A DNA stretch of 64,000 nucleotides, taken from contig NZ_CP013187.1 in NCBI RefSeq assembly GCF_001444405.1, positions 2,046,001-2,110,000 of the forward strand. Direction: 5' to 3'. The notes below the pieces were generated by a model that saw only the letters and a program-made list of their open reading frames with translations, did not search any database and was not told where the DNA came from. Of the stretch, positions 56,177 to 64,000 are shown piece by piece; the stretch's first letter is position 1, and each line of letters opens with the position of its first letter. Both the position numbers and the translations under genes were made by a program. The DNA comes from Pseudoalteromonas phenolica. GTDB lineage: Bacteria > Pseudomonadota > Gammaproteobacteria > Enterobacterales > Alteromonadaceae.

Positions 56177-58063
56177 ATGACAAACACATCTTTAAAACTA
56201 TCTTGGCTGATTGGTGGATTACTTTGTAGTGGCGTTGCCAATGCTTCGAAGACTAATAAACAATGGTTAACCGAGTCTGAGTTTATTTCGCCTATTGAAG
56301 TCGCACAGACTAGCCATAAACAACTTGCTGTGAGTGAAGCGCACGGTATCGCTTTACTCGATGAGCAAGGTAACGCTTTATCGACAATTAACTCTAAGTC
56401 TGAACATTTAGATTTTAGGTGGCTACCAAATTCAAAGTCTGTTGGGGTGTTATCAACCCTAAATAAAAATACCGGCAATATCGAACTCATTAAAGTTGAC
56501 TTTAAACACAATCGTATTGAAAAGACGTATGCGCTTTTGGCTGATAAAACAGCATTTGATGCAATTTGCTTAAGCTCTTCATCTGACCATATTGAGTTAT
56601 TTACAGTTGATGTAAACGGCATCGTTAGTCAAATGGCGCTGAATACCGAAAACGAGACTGATTGGCAGTTAAATGAAGTTCGACATTTTGCAGTTGGCCT
56701 TAATATGAAGTCTTGTGCAGTGAACGACCTGACCGGATCACTCTATATTGCAGAAGAAAATATTGGCGTTTGGCAGTACTCGACTAACCCTGAGCTTGAA
56801 ATTATTCGCGAGCTTTTCCAGCTTGCTGAGGGGCTCGAAGTAGAATACTTAGATACAACCGCCTCGGGTGATGTGTCTGTGGTGTCACCGAGTACAAACC
56901 AGCTTTGGCTACTTGACCAAAATAATCACGCGTTCAAACCTTTTGAGCTGCCCAAAAACATAGCACCTAAAACCGTTCAACTTCACCGCTCTGACAAAAA
57001 CTTAATTGCTTATGTCTTCGATGATGAAACATCAAAGAATATCAAAATCAATTTGGGCAAGTACAAGTTACCGTTCAAAAAGAAGAATGAGCAACCGATT
57101 GCCAATCTGATCCCCTTTGCACAAACGACCCCTGTTGCATCTCATGGTGATGCCGCAGATGACCCTGAGATCTGGGTAAATAAAGTTAACCCTTCAAATA
57201 GCTTGGTTTATGGTACTGATAAAAAGTCAGGTCTCAACGTATACGATCTAAAGGGCAATCTTGTAAAAACTTTACTCGTTGGTCGAGTAAACAATGTCGA
57301 TATTCGTTACGGCGTTAAATTCAATGGTGAAGTTGTTAATATTGCAGCAGCCAGTAATCGAACCAATAAAAGCATCAGCCTATTTAAAATCGATCAAAAA
57401 TCTGGGCTCCCTACTTTTCTTACCGATATTAAAACAGACTTGGCTGATCCATATGGTTTATGCCTGGGACAATACGATAATGAACTGGCGGTATGGATTA
57501 ATGACACCGATGGTCGCTTTCAAAAATACGAGATTACATTTAATAAGCAAAAGATAACAGGCAAGAAAACTCTAGAATGGACAGTGCCTAGTCAACCTGA
57601 AGGCTGCGTAAGCGATGATGCGAATCAACGCTTGTTTTATGGTGAAGAGTCAACGGGTGTATGGCTAAAAGATCTTAAAGGTAAACAACCTGACAAGTTA
57701 ATCACTGGTCTAAATGAGCAAGTCGAAGCTGATATTGAAGGCATGAGCTTATATCGCTTAAACGGCAAACAATACCTTGTTGTATCTAGCCAAGGTAATA
57801 ACCGCTATGCGGTATACGACGTTGATGATAACAATGAATTTTTGGGTGTTTTTGAAGTCGGTGCAAACTGGGGAAGCATGATCGATGGTGCTTCAGAAAC
57901 CGATGGTTTGGCAGTAACAAGCAGCTATCTTGGTGAAGCCCTCCCTAATGGTTTATTGGTTGTTCAAGATGGTCATAATGTGATGCCTAAAAGCACACAA
58001 AACTTTAAGCTTGTGGATGGCAGTTTGTTGAGGGATTGGATTTTAAATAGAGTCGCAAAGTAG
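56177..58063 (+). CDS. exported two-domain beta-propeller phytase
   Basis: Releases phosphate from phytate with calcium ions. The 628 residues carry a signal peptide (ends GVANAS), an N-terminal propeller-like domain (about 30-300) in which the phytase motifs are not recognisable, and a C-terminal beta-propeller phytase domain (about 310-628). The latter has HGDAADDPEIW near residue 325, the family's calcium and substrate motif, then GTDKKSGLNVYDLKG, NNVDIRYG and SQGNNRYAVYD. Dual-domain forms are known from Shewanella and Pseudoalteromonas. It probably supplies phosphate; single gene. Confidence 0.9.
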   Translation: MTNTSLKLSWLIGGLLCSGVANASKTNKQWLTESEFISPIEVAQTSHKQLAVSEAHGIALLDEQGNALSTINSKSEHLDFRWLPNSKSVGVLSTLNKNTGNIELIKVDFKHNRIEKTYALLADKTAFDAICLSSSSDHIELFTVDVNGIVSQMALNTENETDWQLNEVRHFAVGLNMKSCAVNDLTGSLYIAEENIGVWQYSTNPELEIIRELFQLAEGLEVEYLDTTASGDVSVVSPSTNQLWLLDQNNHAFKPFELPKNIAPKTVQLHRSDKNLIAYVFDDETSKNIKINLGKYKLPFKKKNEQPIANLIPFAQTTPVASHGDAADDPEIWVNKVNPSNSLVYGTDKKSGLNVYDLKGNLVKTLLVGRVNNVDIRYGVKFNGEVVNIAAASNRTNKSISLFKIDQKSGLPTFLTDIKTDLADPYGLCLGQYDNELAVWINDTDGRFQKYEITFNKQKITGKKTLEWTVPSQPEGCVSDDANQRLFYGEESTGVWLKDLKGKQPDKLITGLNEQVEADIEGMSLYRLNGKQYLVVSSQGNNRYAVYDVDDNNEFLGVFEVGANWGSMIDGASETDGLAVTSSYLGEALPNGLLVVQDGHNVMPKSTQNFKLVDGSLLRDWILNRVAK

Positions 58064-58079
58064 TTTTTAAATTTCTAAA

Positions 58080-58108
58080 TCAAAGAAGGGACACGCTTCC
58101 TTCTTTGA
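58080..58108 (+). terminator. hairpin after the phytase gene
   Basis: Perfect 10-bp stem TCAAAGAAGG (58080-58089) and CCTTCTTTGA (58099-58108) with a 9-base loop. No T run follows, so it is a weak terminator candidate. Confidence 0.5.
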
Positions 58109-58237
58109 CTCAATCTAAACTCATTTGTAATTTTCATACCTTTTTGCACTCTTTTTCAAAACTAATTGGTATTTCCCCTCGCCCAAATTTTGCGGTAACG
58201 TACCGATAACAATAATAAATGCACTATAAGGAACACC

Positions 58238-59389
58238 GTGCAAAATCATACTCATATTTGCTTTTTAGATAACAAACTTATCAACCTTGTTACTCCTTTG
58301 CTCGATACACACATTCCTTCCAATGAAGTGATCGTATTTGTTGAACAAACAGAGTTAGCAAAACTTGACGCCATTAGAGCAGTGTTAAATCCACGTGGGA
58401 TCAGCTTGAATTTTAAAGTGATGCCGCAAACTCGAAATACAGAGGAGTTGGTCTCGTATTTTCATCAAGAGATAGATTCGTTAGTCACTCACAATCATAA
58501 AACTCTATACGCATTTAATGCCAGTTGTGGCGACCGCCAGCATGTTTTAGCCATGTATGAAGTTGTTAGAGCCTATGAATTTGAGTGTTTTATGGTAGAG
58601 CCTAACAGTGATGAATTACATTGGCTGGTACCTTCAGAGCGAAAAAATACACAACTAGCCGATAAACTTAAAATTCGTGATTTCTTTGCTCTTATCGACA
58701 GCCAAATAAATAATATTGCAAACACAGGCAATGTTGATATTCGTTATCGTAAGCTTGGTGCTAAATGGGCAGCTAGCCAAGACAATCTAGGTCAGGCGCT
58801 TGGCAATTTAAATTACTTAGCTGCCAGCAGTGATAATGCACACTTAACATCTGCCGTTTTGAATAGATCTCAATTAAATTGCGCTGATTTACAAACTCTG
58901 ATTGACGATTTAGAAGATGCTGAACTTGTTTGTCGCAAGAATGACAGGTTAGTTTTTATAAATGAAGAAGCGCGCTTTTTTGCCAATGGGGGCTGGCTAG
59001 AAGAATATGTTTATGGCTTACTTTTAAGTTTAAAAAAAGAAGTGCCACACATTCAAGACATTGCACAAGGCGTAGAAATTACGCGAAAGATTGGTCAAGG
59101 TACCGTAGTGAATGAACTTGATATCGTCATCATGGCGAACAACAAGCTTCATCTAATCGAATGTAAAACTAAAAAGTTCGATAAAGGCGAAGGTAACCAA
59201 GTAATTTATAAACTAGATTCATTGACCGATTTACTCGGTGGTATCCAAGCCCGCGCAGCGCTGATCAGCTACAAAGGAATAAGGACACACGAACAGCTTC
59301 GCGCAAAAGAACTAGAGATCGAACTCTTCTGTGAAAACCAATTAGCCCAGCTAAGAAAACAACTAAAAAGCTGGCTAGAGCAAGCCTAA
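58238..59389 (+). CDS. Card1/Can2-like CARF - winged-helix - PD-(D/E)XK nuclease protein (DUF1887)
   Basis: The 383 residues have the layout of DUF1887 proteins: a CARF-like Rossmann domain (about 1-150), a winged-helix segment (about 160-250) and a nuclease domain (about 255-370) with D294 in NELDIVIM and E308-C-K310 in LIECKTK, the PD-(D/E)XK core. Card1 and Can2 are activated by cyclic tetra-adenylate from type III CRISPR and cut DNA and RNA. Here the ligand motif, often N-x-T-G-G-T-K in CARF proteins, reads FNASCGDRQ near residue 94, so the ligand may differ. No CRISPR genes lie nearby. The closest known relative by layout is V. cholerae VC1899. Confidence 0.85.
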   Translation: MQNHTHICFLDNKLINLVTPLLDTHIPSNEVIVFVEQTELAKLDAIRAVLNPRGISLNFKVMPQTRNTEELVSYFHQEIDSLVTHNHKTLYAFNASCGDRQHVLAMYEVVRAYEFECFMVEPNSDELHWLVPSERKNTQLADKLKIRDFFALIDSQINNIANTGNVDIRYRKLGAKWAASQDNLGQALGNLNYLAASSDNAHLTSAVLNRSQLNCADLQTLIDDLEDAELVCRKNDRLVFINEEARFFANGGWLEEYVYGLLLSLKKEVPHIQDIAQGVEITRKIGQGTVVNELDIVIMANNKLHLIECKTKKFDKGEGNQVIYKLDSLTDLLGGIQARAALISYKGIRTHEQLRAKELEIELFCENQLAQLRKQLKSWLEQA

Positions 59390-59450
59390 TTCGATCAATT
59401 TACCCATCTTAGTTGGTGGGTAATTTATCTCTTACATAGCTAGAAGTCAG

Positions 59451-59921
59451 TCACACACTTTGAATATCTGCAAACTGTCCTTGCGTTAATTCACATAGAG
59501 TATCTGCCGCCAGTTCTATTTCGAGCCCTCTGCGCCCTGCACTCACAAAAATGGTTTCAAAATTTTTGGCTGAGCTATCTATTACGGTGGCGAGGCGTTT
59601 CTTTTGTGCCAATGGGCTAACGCCACCTAAAATATACCCCGTTGAACGCTCGACTAATTGCTGTGGCGCCATGGCGGCTTTCTTTGCCCCCACGGCTTTT
59701 GCTAACGATTTTAAATTCAGTTGTTGGTTAACGGGTAAAACCGCGACCACAAGTTGTTTGCTATCAGTTTCAACAACTAGGGTTTTAAATACTTGAGATG
59801 GGTTCAAACCTAGCTTTTCAGCCGCTTCCAAGCCATAAGATTGCGCTTTTGGCTCGTGCTTATACTCATGCACGTTAAATGAGATTTTGGCTTTTTTGGC
59901 GAGTAAAATCGCAGGTGTCAT
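59451..59921 (-). CDS. ybaK: Cys-tRNA(Pro) deacylase YbaK/EbsC
   Basis: Editing protein in trans that hydrolyses cysteine wrongly attached to tRNA-Pro. The 156 residues are the size of E. coli YbaK (159) and show the family blocks: SYGLEAAEKLGLNPSQVFKTLVV near residue 30, VLPVNQQLNLKSLAKAVGAKKAAM near 58 and GYILGGVSPLAQKKRL near 92. Single gene in the cytosol, downstream of and co-directional with the sutR-like gene. Confidence 0.94.
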   Translation of the reverse strand: MTPAILLAKKAKISFNVHEYKHEPKAQSYGLEAAEKLGLNPSQVFKTLVVETDSKQLVVAVLPVNQQLNLKSLAKAVGAKKAAMAPQQLVERSTGYILGGVSPLAQKKRLATVIDSSAKNFETIFVSAGRRGLEIELAADTLCELTQGQFADIQSV

Positions 59922-59957
59922 GACTTTAATCCTTTTAATTATTTCATGTAACGAGTG

Positions 59958-60497
59958 CTACTTTGGATAACAAATTATGTTCTCAAATACACAGCATTCA
60001 GACACGGCTTGATAACCATGTGGTTGGTCACTTAAAAAACGACATGTTTGCCCAGCCTCCAAGTTATGCCAAGTATCATCATAAAACACAGACAAACACC
60101 CAGAACGCACAATGATATGTTCAATCACTCCTGTACTGTGTGCTGTTGATAGCTGTTTATGATGGTGAGTCAGGGTTATCTCGAACATTTCCATCGCGCT
60201 ATCTTGGCTAAATGCAAAGAGGGTTTTCACTTGCATGTTTTCATCATTTGGAAAAGTACGCTGCGCTATATCGGCTTCTTTTTGATTTGAGAAGAATGAA
60301 GAAAATGACGCGTTTAATCCACTGGCTATCTTCCAGAGTACGGCAATAGTCGGGCTAGATTCCTCTCGCTCAATTTGCCCCAACATGGCTTTAGACACGT
60401 TCGTAAGCTTGGCGGTTGCGTCTAAACTCAGGCCTTTTTCTTTGCGCAAAGTTTTCAGGCGCTTTGAAATTTTACTTTTGAATATTTGCTCTGACAT
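59958..60497 (-). CDS. sutR: XRE-cupin regulator, SutR (YdcN)-like
   Basis: A 179-residue transcription factor: an XRE helix-turn-helix (residues 8-65; LSLDATAKLTNVSKAMLGQIEREESSPTI) and a C-terminal cupin domain (about 100-179; EHIIVRSGCLSVFYDDTWHNLEAGQ). I chose the ATG at 60497 (MSEQIFKSK); longer frames run into the operator region. Length and its place divergent from a BenE-family transporter match E. coli ydcN/ydcO; YdcN (SutR) controls sulfur use there. Two near-identical palindromes lie in the gap to the transporter, so it likely represses or activates both genes. Confidence 0.85.
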   Translation of the reverse strand: MSEQIFKSKISKRLKTLRKEKGLSLDATAKLTNVSKAMLGQIEREESSPTIAVLWKIASGLNASFSSFFSNQKEADIAQRTFPNDENMQVKTLFAFSQDSAMEMFEITLTHHHKQLSTAHSTGVIEHIIVRSGCLSVFYDDTWHNLEAGQTCRFLSDQPHGYQAVSECCVFENIICYPK

Positions 60498-60517
60498 AAA
60501 AAGCCTGCTTAAAACTT

Positions 60518-60533
60518 GTGCGCTATAGCGCAC
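60518..60533. promoter_or_regulatory. operator palindrome 1 in the sutR-benE gap
   Basis: GTGCGCTATAGCGCAC, a perfect 16-bp palindrome, 20 bp upstream of the sutR-like start. It shares arms GTGCG/CGCAC with the second site; likely bound by the encoded XRE regulator. Confidence 0.75.
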
Positions 60534-60551
60534 GATGTTACTGTTTATTTC

Positions 60552-60567
60552 GTGCGCTTTAACGCAC
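60552..60567. promoter_or_regulatory. operator palindrome 2 in the sutR-benE gap
   Basis: GTGCGCTTTAACGCAC has the same arms as site 1. The centres are 34 bp apart, just over three helix turns, which would place two dimers on about the same face of DNA. It is 37 bp upstream of the transporter start. Confidence 0.75.
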
Positions 60568-60604
60568 AACCTCAATATTAACACTCAACAACAAAGGTGC
60601 AAGT

Positions 60605-61810
60605 ATGCTCAAGTCTGTAACAATGGGCCATTTATCTGCTGGTTTTACAGCCGTGATGATCGGCTATGCCAGTGCGGCAGTGATCGTTATTCAAGCGGCT
60701 TCTGCTTTGGGCGCGAGTGAAGCTCAAATCGAAAGCTGGCTGATGACTTTAGGCCTCATTATGGGGTTAAGTTCAATTGGCTTGTCATGGTGGTTTAAAA
60801 CCCCCATTCTCACAGCTTGGTCAACGCCAAGTGCTGTTTTGTTGGTCGGTGTTGGTTCACAATACGATATACATACGGCCATTGCTGCCTTTATGTTAGT
60901 TGGCATTGCCACAATATTAACCGGATATATAAAGCCACTTTGCAAAGCTGTCGAAAACATTCCTTCACCGCTCGCTAGTGCTATGTTGGCAGCCATTCTG
61001 CTTCCTTTTTGTTTAACTGCTTTTGAAGTAGTTGAAGTAGCACCAAGCTATTTCGCACTGCTGTTTTGCTGTTTTTGTTTGGCTAAGTTATGGCTTCCCA
61101 AACTCACTATGTTTATTTTATTGGGTGGCAGCTTAGTTTTAGCCATTGTAGTTGGGGCATTTGACCAAACAGATTTCTCTATTTCTTTTGGTGCATTTGA
61201 ATTCATGCCTCCAAATTTAGATGCATCGAACCTAACCGCCATACTCAATTTAGCTGTTCCACTGTATTTGGTTACCATGCTTTCTCAAAACTTACCTGGC
61301 CTCGCTTTATTGCAAACCTATGGCTATAGGTCGCCAACGAAATCGGCTTTAGTCACCACAGGCGCATTAAATTTTCTGACCGCACCTTTTGGTGGATTTT
61401 CGTTAAATTTGGCGGCTATCTCTGCTGCTGTGTGCATGAATGAAGATGTAGACACTTCAAAAACTCAACGCTATAAAGCGGCAATGTGTGCAGGCGTGTT
61501 TTATTTAATTGCCGGGCTATTCGCAAGTAGCGTGGTTAGTTTATTTTTGGCTTTACCAAAGAGTATAACTTCAATACTCGCTGGCTTTGCTTTACTCGGC
61601 ACGCTCCTACTCTGCCTGCAAAATGCGTTTTCTGATCCTAAAAGTCGTGATGCGGCTTTACTCACTTTATTAATTAGCTTTTCGGGCGTCAGCTTATTTG
61701 GCATTAACTCTATAATGCTGGGCCTCATGGTGGGGTTAATTTACTCGAACTTACAAAAGCATCGATTGAAACCAGAGTTAAAAACAGAGGGTTCTGAAAA
61801 GCTCGGCTAA
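60605..61810 (+). CDS. ydcO: BenE-family transporter (YdcO-like)
   Basis: A 401-residue inner-membrane protein with about 12 hydrophobic segments, a member of the benzoate:H+ symporter BenE family. Family-like features: LSAGFTAVMIGYASAAVIVIQAA near residue 10, TAWSTPSAVLL near 70 and APFGGFSLNLAAISAAVCMNED near 260. In E. coli the orthologue YdcO is of uncertain substrate; its pairing with the SutR-like regulator suggests a sulfur-containing or aromatic compound. Divergent from the regulator gene. Confidence 0.9.
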   Translation: MLKSVTMGHLSAGFTAVMIGYASAAVIVIQAASALGASEAQIESWLMTLGLIMGLSSIGLSWWFKTPILTAWSTPSAVLLVGVGSQYDIHTAIAAFMLVGIATILTGYIKPLCKAVENIPSPLASAMLAAILLPFCLTAFEVVEVAPSYFALLFCCFCLAKLWLPKLTMFILLGGSLVLAIVVGAFDQTDFSISFGAFEFMPPNLDASNLTAILNLAVPLYLVTMLSQNLPGLALLQTYGYRSPTKSALVTTGALNFLTAPFGGFSLNLAAISAAVCMNEDVDTSKTQRYKAAMCAGVFYLIAGLFASSVVSLFLALPKSITSILAGFALLGTLLLCLQNAFSDPKSRDAALLTLLISFSGVSLFGINSIMLGLMVGLIYSNLQKHRLKPELKTEGSEKLG

Positions 61811-61837
61811 TTATTTTAAAAAAATTCAAAAATATTT

Positions 61838-61863
61838 GTCACACTTTAAATGACTCGTGTGAC
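61838..61863 (+). promoter_or_regulatory. inverted repeat upstream of the hydrolase-sigma operon
   Basis: GTCACAC (61838-61844) and GTGTGAC (61857-61863) form perfect 7-bp arms with a 12-base spacer, ending 27 bp before the hydrolase start. A ribosome site AGGAGC follows at about 61880. It may be an operator or part of the promoter. Confidence 0.5.
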
Positions 61864-61890
61864 TTAGTTATATAACCAACAGGAGCTACT

Positions 61891-62841
61891 ATGATTAAGT
61901 CACACAACAAACCAAATAAACCTACAAAATTAAGCCTATTGATTGTTTTGTTCATCGCGATTGCGGCAGCATTAAATACCGCTAAAGTTTGGGCGCATAA
62001 TCACTTTACTGTTAAAACAGTCGGAAATAGCCAAACAGAAAATGCCGATATCATTCTGATCCCGGGTCTTATGTCTAACGGTGAAGTTTGGCAAGGCACT
62101 CTAGACACAATCAAAGATAAACACCGTGTACATATGGTATCAATCACCGGATTTGCCGATAGTCAAAAACCTACAAACTTTTCGATGAACGAGTTAAAAA
62201 ATGAGCTAATTGATTTTATTACTGAAGAGAGTCGCAAGTCAGAAGCTTCAAATGCTGTAGCAAATAAAACAATTCTAATTGGTCATAGTCTGGGAGGCTT
62301 TTTAGCTATGTCTATCGCATTAGAAAAGCCAGAGCTTATTAGTAAGGTCGTTTCAGTTGATAGCCTACCCTATATTGGCCCAATATTTACCGGCACAAAT
62401 CAAACGACACCGGCTTCACTTAGCAACCAAGCTGAACGCATACTTTTAATGCACAAATCAATGACTCAAACGCAACTAGCAGAGCAAACTAAGCGCGGTA
62501 TATATATCCATGCGACTCAGGCTAAGCATCAAAAACATATCATTGATATGGCTAAACGCTCTGATCCGGTTACCGTTGGCAAAGCAATGCACTATTTAAT
62601 GAACAATGATTTGAGACCATCACTGACTGAAATAAAAGCGGATTTACTTATTCTGGGTGCATCAGGTGGATTTAACGATAACTCTCGCAAACAAGCCGTT
62701 GAACAACTATATAAAGGGCAAGTGGCAAATTTACCTAACGCTGTAGTCAAAATGAATACAAACTCTCGCCATTTTATTATGTATGATGATCCTAAATGGC
62801 TAAACGACCAAATTACGGCATTCATTAAGGATAAATCATGA
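61891..62841 (+). CDS. alpha/beta hydrolase with N-terminal signal anchor
   Basis: A 316-residue esterase or lipase-like hydrolase. An N-terminal membrane segment (LSLLIVLFIAIAAALNTAKVWA, residues 14-35) makes it exported or anchored. Catalytic parts: IILIPGLMSNGEVW near residue 54 (oxyanion region), nucleophile S133 in GHSLGG, and His294 in NSRHFIMYD; an acid residue is likely near ILGASGGFND. Substrate unknown. Its stop overlaps the start of the sigma-factor gene (ATGA), so the two are translated together, suggesting that the hydrolase acts in the sigma factor's pathway. Confidence 0.88.
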   Translation: MIKSHNKPNKPTKLSLLIVLFIAIAAALNTAKVWAHNHFTVKTVGNSQTENADIILIPGLMSNGEVWQGTLDTIKDKHRVHMVSITGFADSQKPTNFSMNELKNELIDFITEESRKSEASNAVANKTILIGHSLGGFLAMSIALEKPELISKVVSVDSLPYIGPIFTGTNQTTPASLSNQAERILLMHKSMTQTQLAEQTKRGIYIHATQAKHQKHIIDMAKRSDPVTVGKAMHYLMNNDLRPSLTEIKADLLILGASGGFNDNSRKQAVEQLYKGQVANLPNAVVKMNTNSRHFIMYDDPKWLNDQITAFIKDKS

Positions 62842-63986
62842 ATACATTAGCGTATAAACTAGACATGAAAGACAGTAACAGTATTGCTTTATATGTGTCG
62901 CATGCACGAAAAGGTGATGTAAATGCCTTTGAAGCACTTCACAAAGCATGTCGACAACTCATTTGCAGTATTGCGCTCGCTATCACGAAGGACGTGCATG
63001 CGAGTGAAGATGTAGCGCAACAAGTATTTATCAATGCATGGCAAAACCTCGATAAGTTAAAAAACGATCACAGCTTTTTACCTTGGCTTCGCCAAACTGC
63101 TCGTTATAAAGCTTTAAACGTATTGCGAGAAAAGTCGAGTTTAGTGTCTGACAATGATGAGTCACTCGAGCAATCACTTGAGCAGTTACTTGCTCACCAT
63201 GATTGTCCTGATAGTGATTTATTAAAAGATGAACAAGTCATGCTGATGAATCAACTTGTTTCAGCTTTACCAGAAGAGAGCCGTGAGATTTTAATCTTGT
63301 ACTATCGAGAAGAGCAATCTAGCAAGCAAGTCGCTGCGTTATTAGATATCTCTGAAGAAAAAGTACGTCAGCAGTTATCAAGAAGCCGAAAGAAGCTTAA
63401 GTCTCAATATTTAAATCGTTTTGGTACATTGGCAATTTCGACAATTACCCCAGCGGTTGCTTTAGGCTTGGTCGCCCCAAGTGCGCCAGTTGCTGCGGCA
63501 ACACTGGTGACCAATACAACGTATAGCTCACCAATACTAAAACTTTTTGCAGTGCTTGGTGGTGCTTTTATTGGCGCATTCGCAGCTATGCTTGCTGTAT
63601 TTTACAGTATGAAATTTCCGATTAAGTACGCAAAGACTGAGCAGACAAAAGCAATACTTAAAGTTATGAGAACCAGAATGTTAATCACCACGTTTGTGTT
63701 TGGGGTGCTATTCGTTATGAGTTACTCATTTAGCTCGGGGTGGATTATGCCAACGCTCGCTTATACAGCATTTGCATTGATACTTGGTTTACAGATTTTC
63801 CAAGCTCAAAATATCATTAACATAGACCAGCAACACATGACTGAAAGTGAAGTGGCAGCAAAACCATTTCTATGTCGCCCTAAATGGCAAAAGCTTTTTG
63901 GCCGAATTGGTCTGGTGCTTGGGTTTGCCAGCGGCGGCTTTGGTTTAGTAATGGGGTTAATTGGCTCGGGCAGATTAGTTTTATGA
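62838..63986 (+). CDS. ECF-type sigma factor with C-terminal membrane domain
   Basis: A 382-residue protein. Residues 15-95 are sigma region 2 (ALHKACRQLICSIALAI, DVAQQVFINAWQNL, FLPWLRQTARYKALNVLRE); residues 135-195 are region 4 (LPEESREILILYYREEQSSKQVAALLDISEEKVRQQLSRSRKKLK). After that come about five hydrophobic segments (near 200-222, 230-258, 275-295, 300-320 and 355-380), unlike usual ECF sigma factors of about 180-200 residues. So the sigma module is fused to a membrane part that may hold it at the membrane or sense a signal. Frame and reading are clean to the stop at 63986. It is coupled to the alpha/beta hydrolase gene by ATGA. Confidence 0.87.
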   Translation: MNTLAYKLDMKDSNSIALYVSHARKGDVNAFEALHKACRQLICSIALAITKDVHASEDVAQQVFINAWQNLDKLKNDHSFLPWLRQTARYKALNVLREKSSLVSDNDESLEQSLEQLLAHHDCPDSDLLKDEQVMLMNQLVSALPEESREILILYYREEQSSKQVAALLDISEEKVRQQLSRSRKKLKSQYLNRFGTLAISTITPAVALGLVAPSAPVAAATLVTNTTYSSPILKLFAVLGGAFIGAFAAMLAVFYSMKFPIKYAKTEQTKAILKVMRTRMLITTFVFGVLFVMSYSFSSGWIMPTLAYTAFALILGLQIFQAQNIINIDQQHMTESEVAAKPFLCRPKWQKLFGRIGLVLGFASGGFGLVMGLIGSGRLVL

Positions 63987-64000
63987 GTTTAATTAGTCGA

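Noticed and set aside
56164..56622. 152-residue frame on the minus strand
   Set aside because: Antisense of the phytase N-terminal domain; no supporting pattern.
58238..59389. CRISPR locus around the CARF nuclease gene
   Set aside because: No direct-repeat array and no Cas-like protein in the flanking genes (phytase, ybaK, regulator, transporter).

Overview
The window is about 40% GC and looks like a chromosomal stretch of a marine gammaproteobacterium of the order Alteromonadales, most likely Pseudoalteromonas. I base this on gene content and order (pyrD-zapC-rlmL-uup; msrC-proQ-prc; yccA next to tus genes; ribE divergent from a norM/mdtK-type MATE gene; sutR-like regulator divergent from a BenE transporter) and on families typical of that group (DUF3718, DUF2835, DUF2987, large NAD-glutamate dehydrogenase, two-domain beta-propeller phytase). 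No rRNA, CRISPR array, insertion sequence or phage was seen.

Layout. 1-26.6 kb is almost all minus strand: uup (cut by the window edge), a glutaredoxin-like gene, rlmL, zapC, pyrD, the NAD-glutamate dehydrogenase, then a four-gene envelope operon (DUF1302 - DUF1329 - YCF48 propeller - RND/MMPL transporter) behind a perfect 18-bp palindrome, then DUF2835-pepN, nhaC, and an msrC - small acidic ORF - proQ - prc run. Two identical tRNA-Ser(TGA) genes lie at 26.7-26.9 kb. 27.2-29.2 kb carries yccA and tusDCBE. 29.3-38.1 kb holds a paired amidohydrolase operon (one member has lost its metal ligands), small envelope genes, a fructosamine-kinase-like gene with an altered catalytic motif, riboflavin synthase, a MATE pump and a lipoprotein. 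Two identical tRNA-Val(GAC) genes follow a strong promoter at 38.1 kb. 38.3-42.5 kb has a GAF-GGDEF cyclase, a secreted MsrA-thioredoxin-MsrB fusion and a secreted M17 aminopeptidase.

42.6-46.6 kb is a tight operon for pyroglutamate: pxpB, pxpC, two membrane proteins (DUF969, DUF979) and pcp, without pxpA. asnB, azlCD with an AraC regulator, DUF2987, a Bax-like glucosaminidase and dgt follow. 54.0-55.3 kb is a small accessory pocket: a DUF2971 gene lies between an intact tRNA-Pro(GGG) and a decayed, inverted copy of the 3' part of the same tRNA. The last part has a VOC protein, a phytase, a Card1/Can2-like CARF-nuclease protein with no CRISPR locus in view, ybaK, a sutR-like regulator with twin operators next to a BenE transporter, and an alpha/beta hydrolase coupled to a sigma factor with a multi-pass membrane tail.

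The best candidates for undescribed biology are the hydrolase plus membrane-tailed sigma factor, the stand-alone CARF nuclease, the DUF1302/DUF1329/YCF48/RND operon with its palindrome, the pyroglutamate operon, and the tRNA-Pro/DUF2971 pocket. All functions are read from sequence and memory of the families; no search was run.
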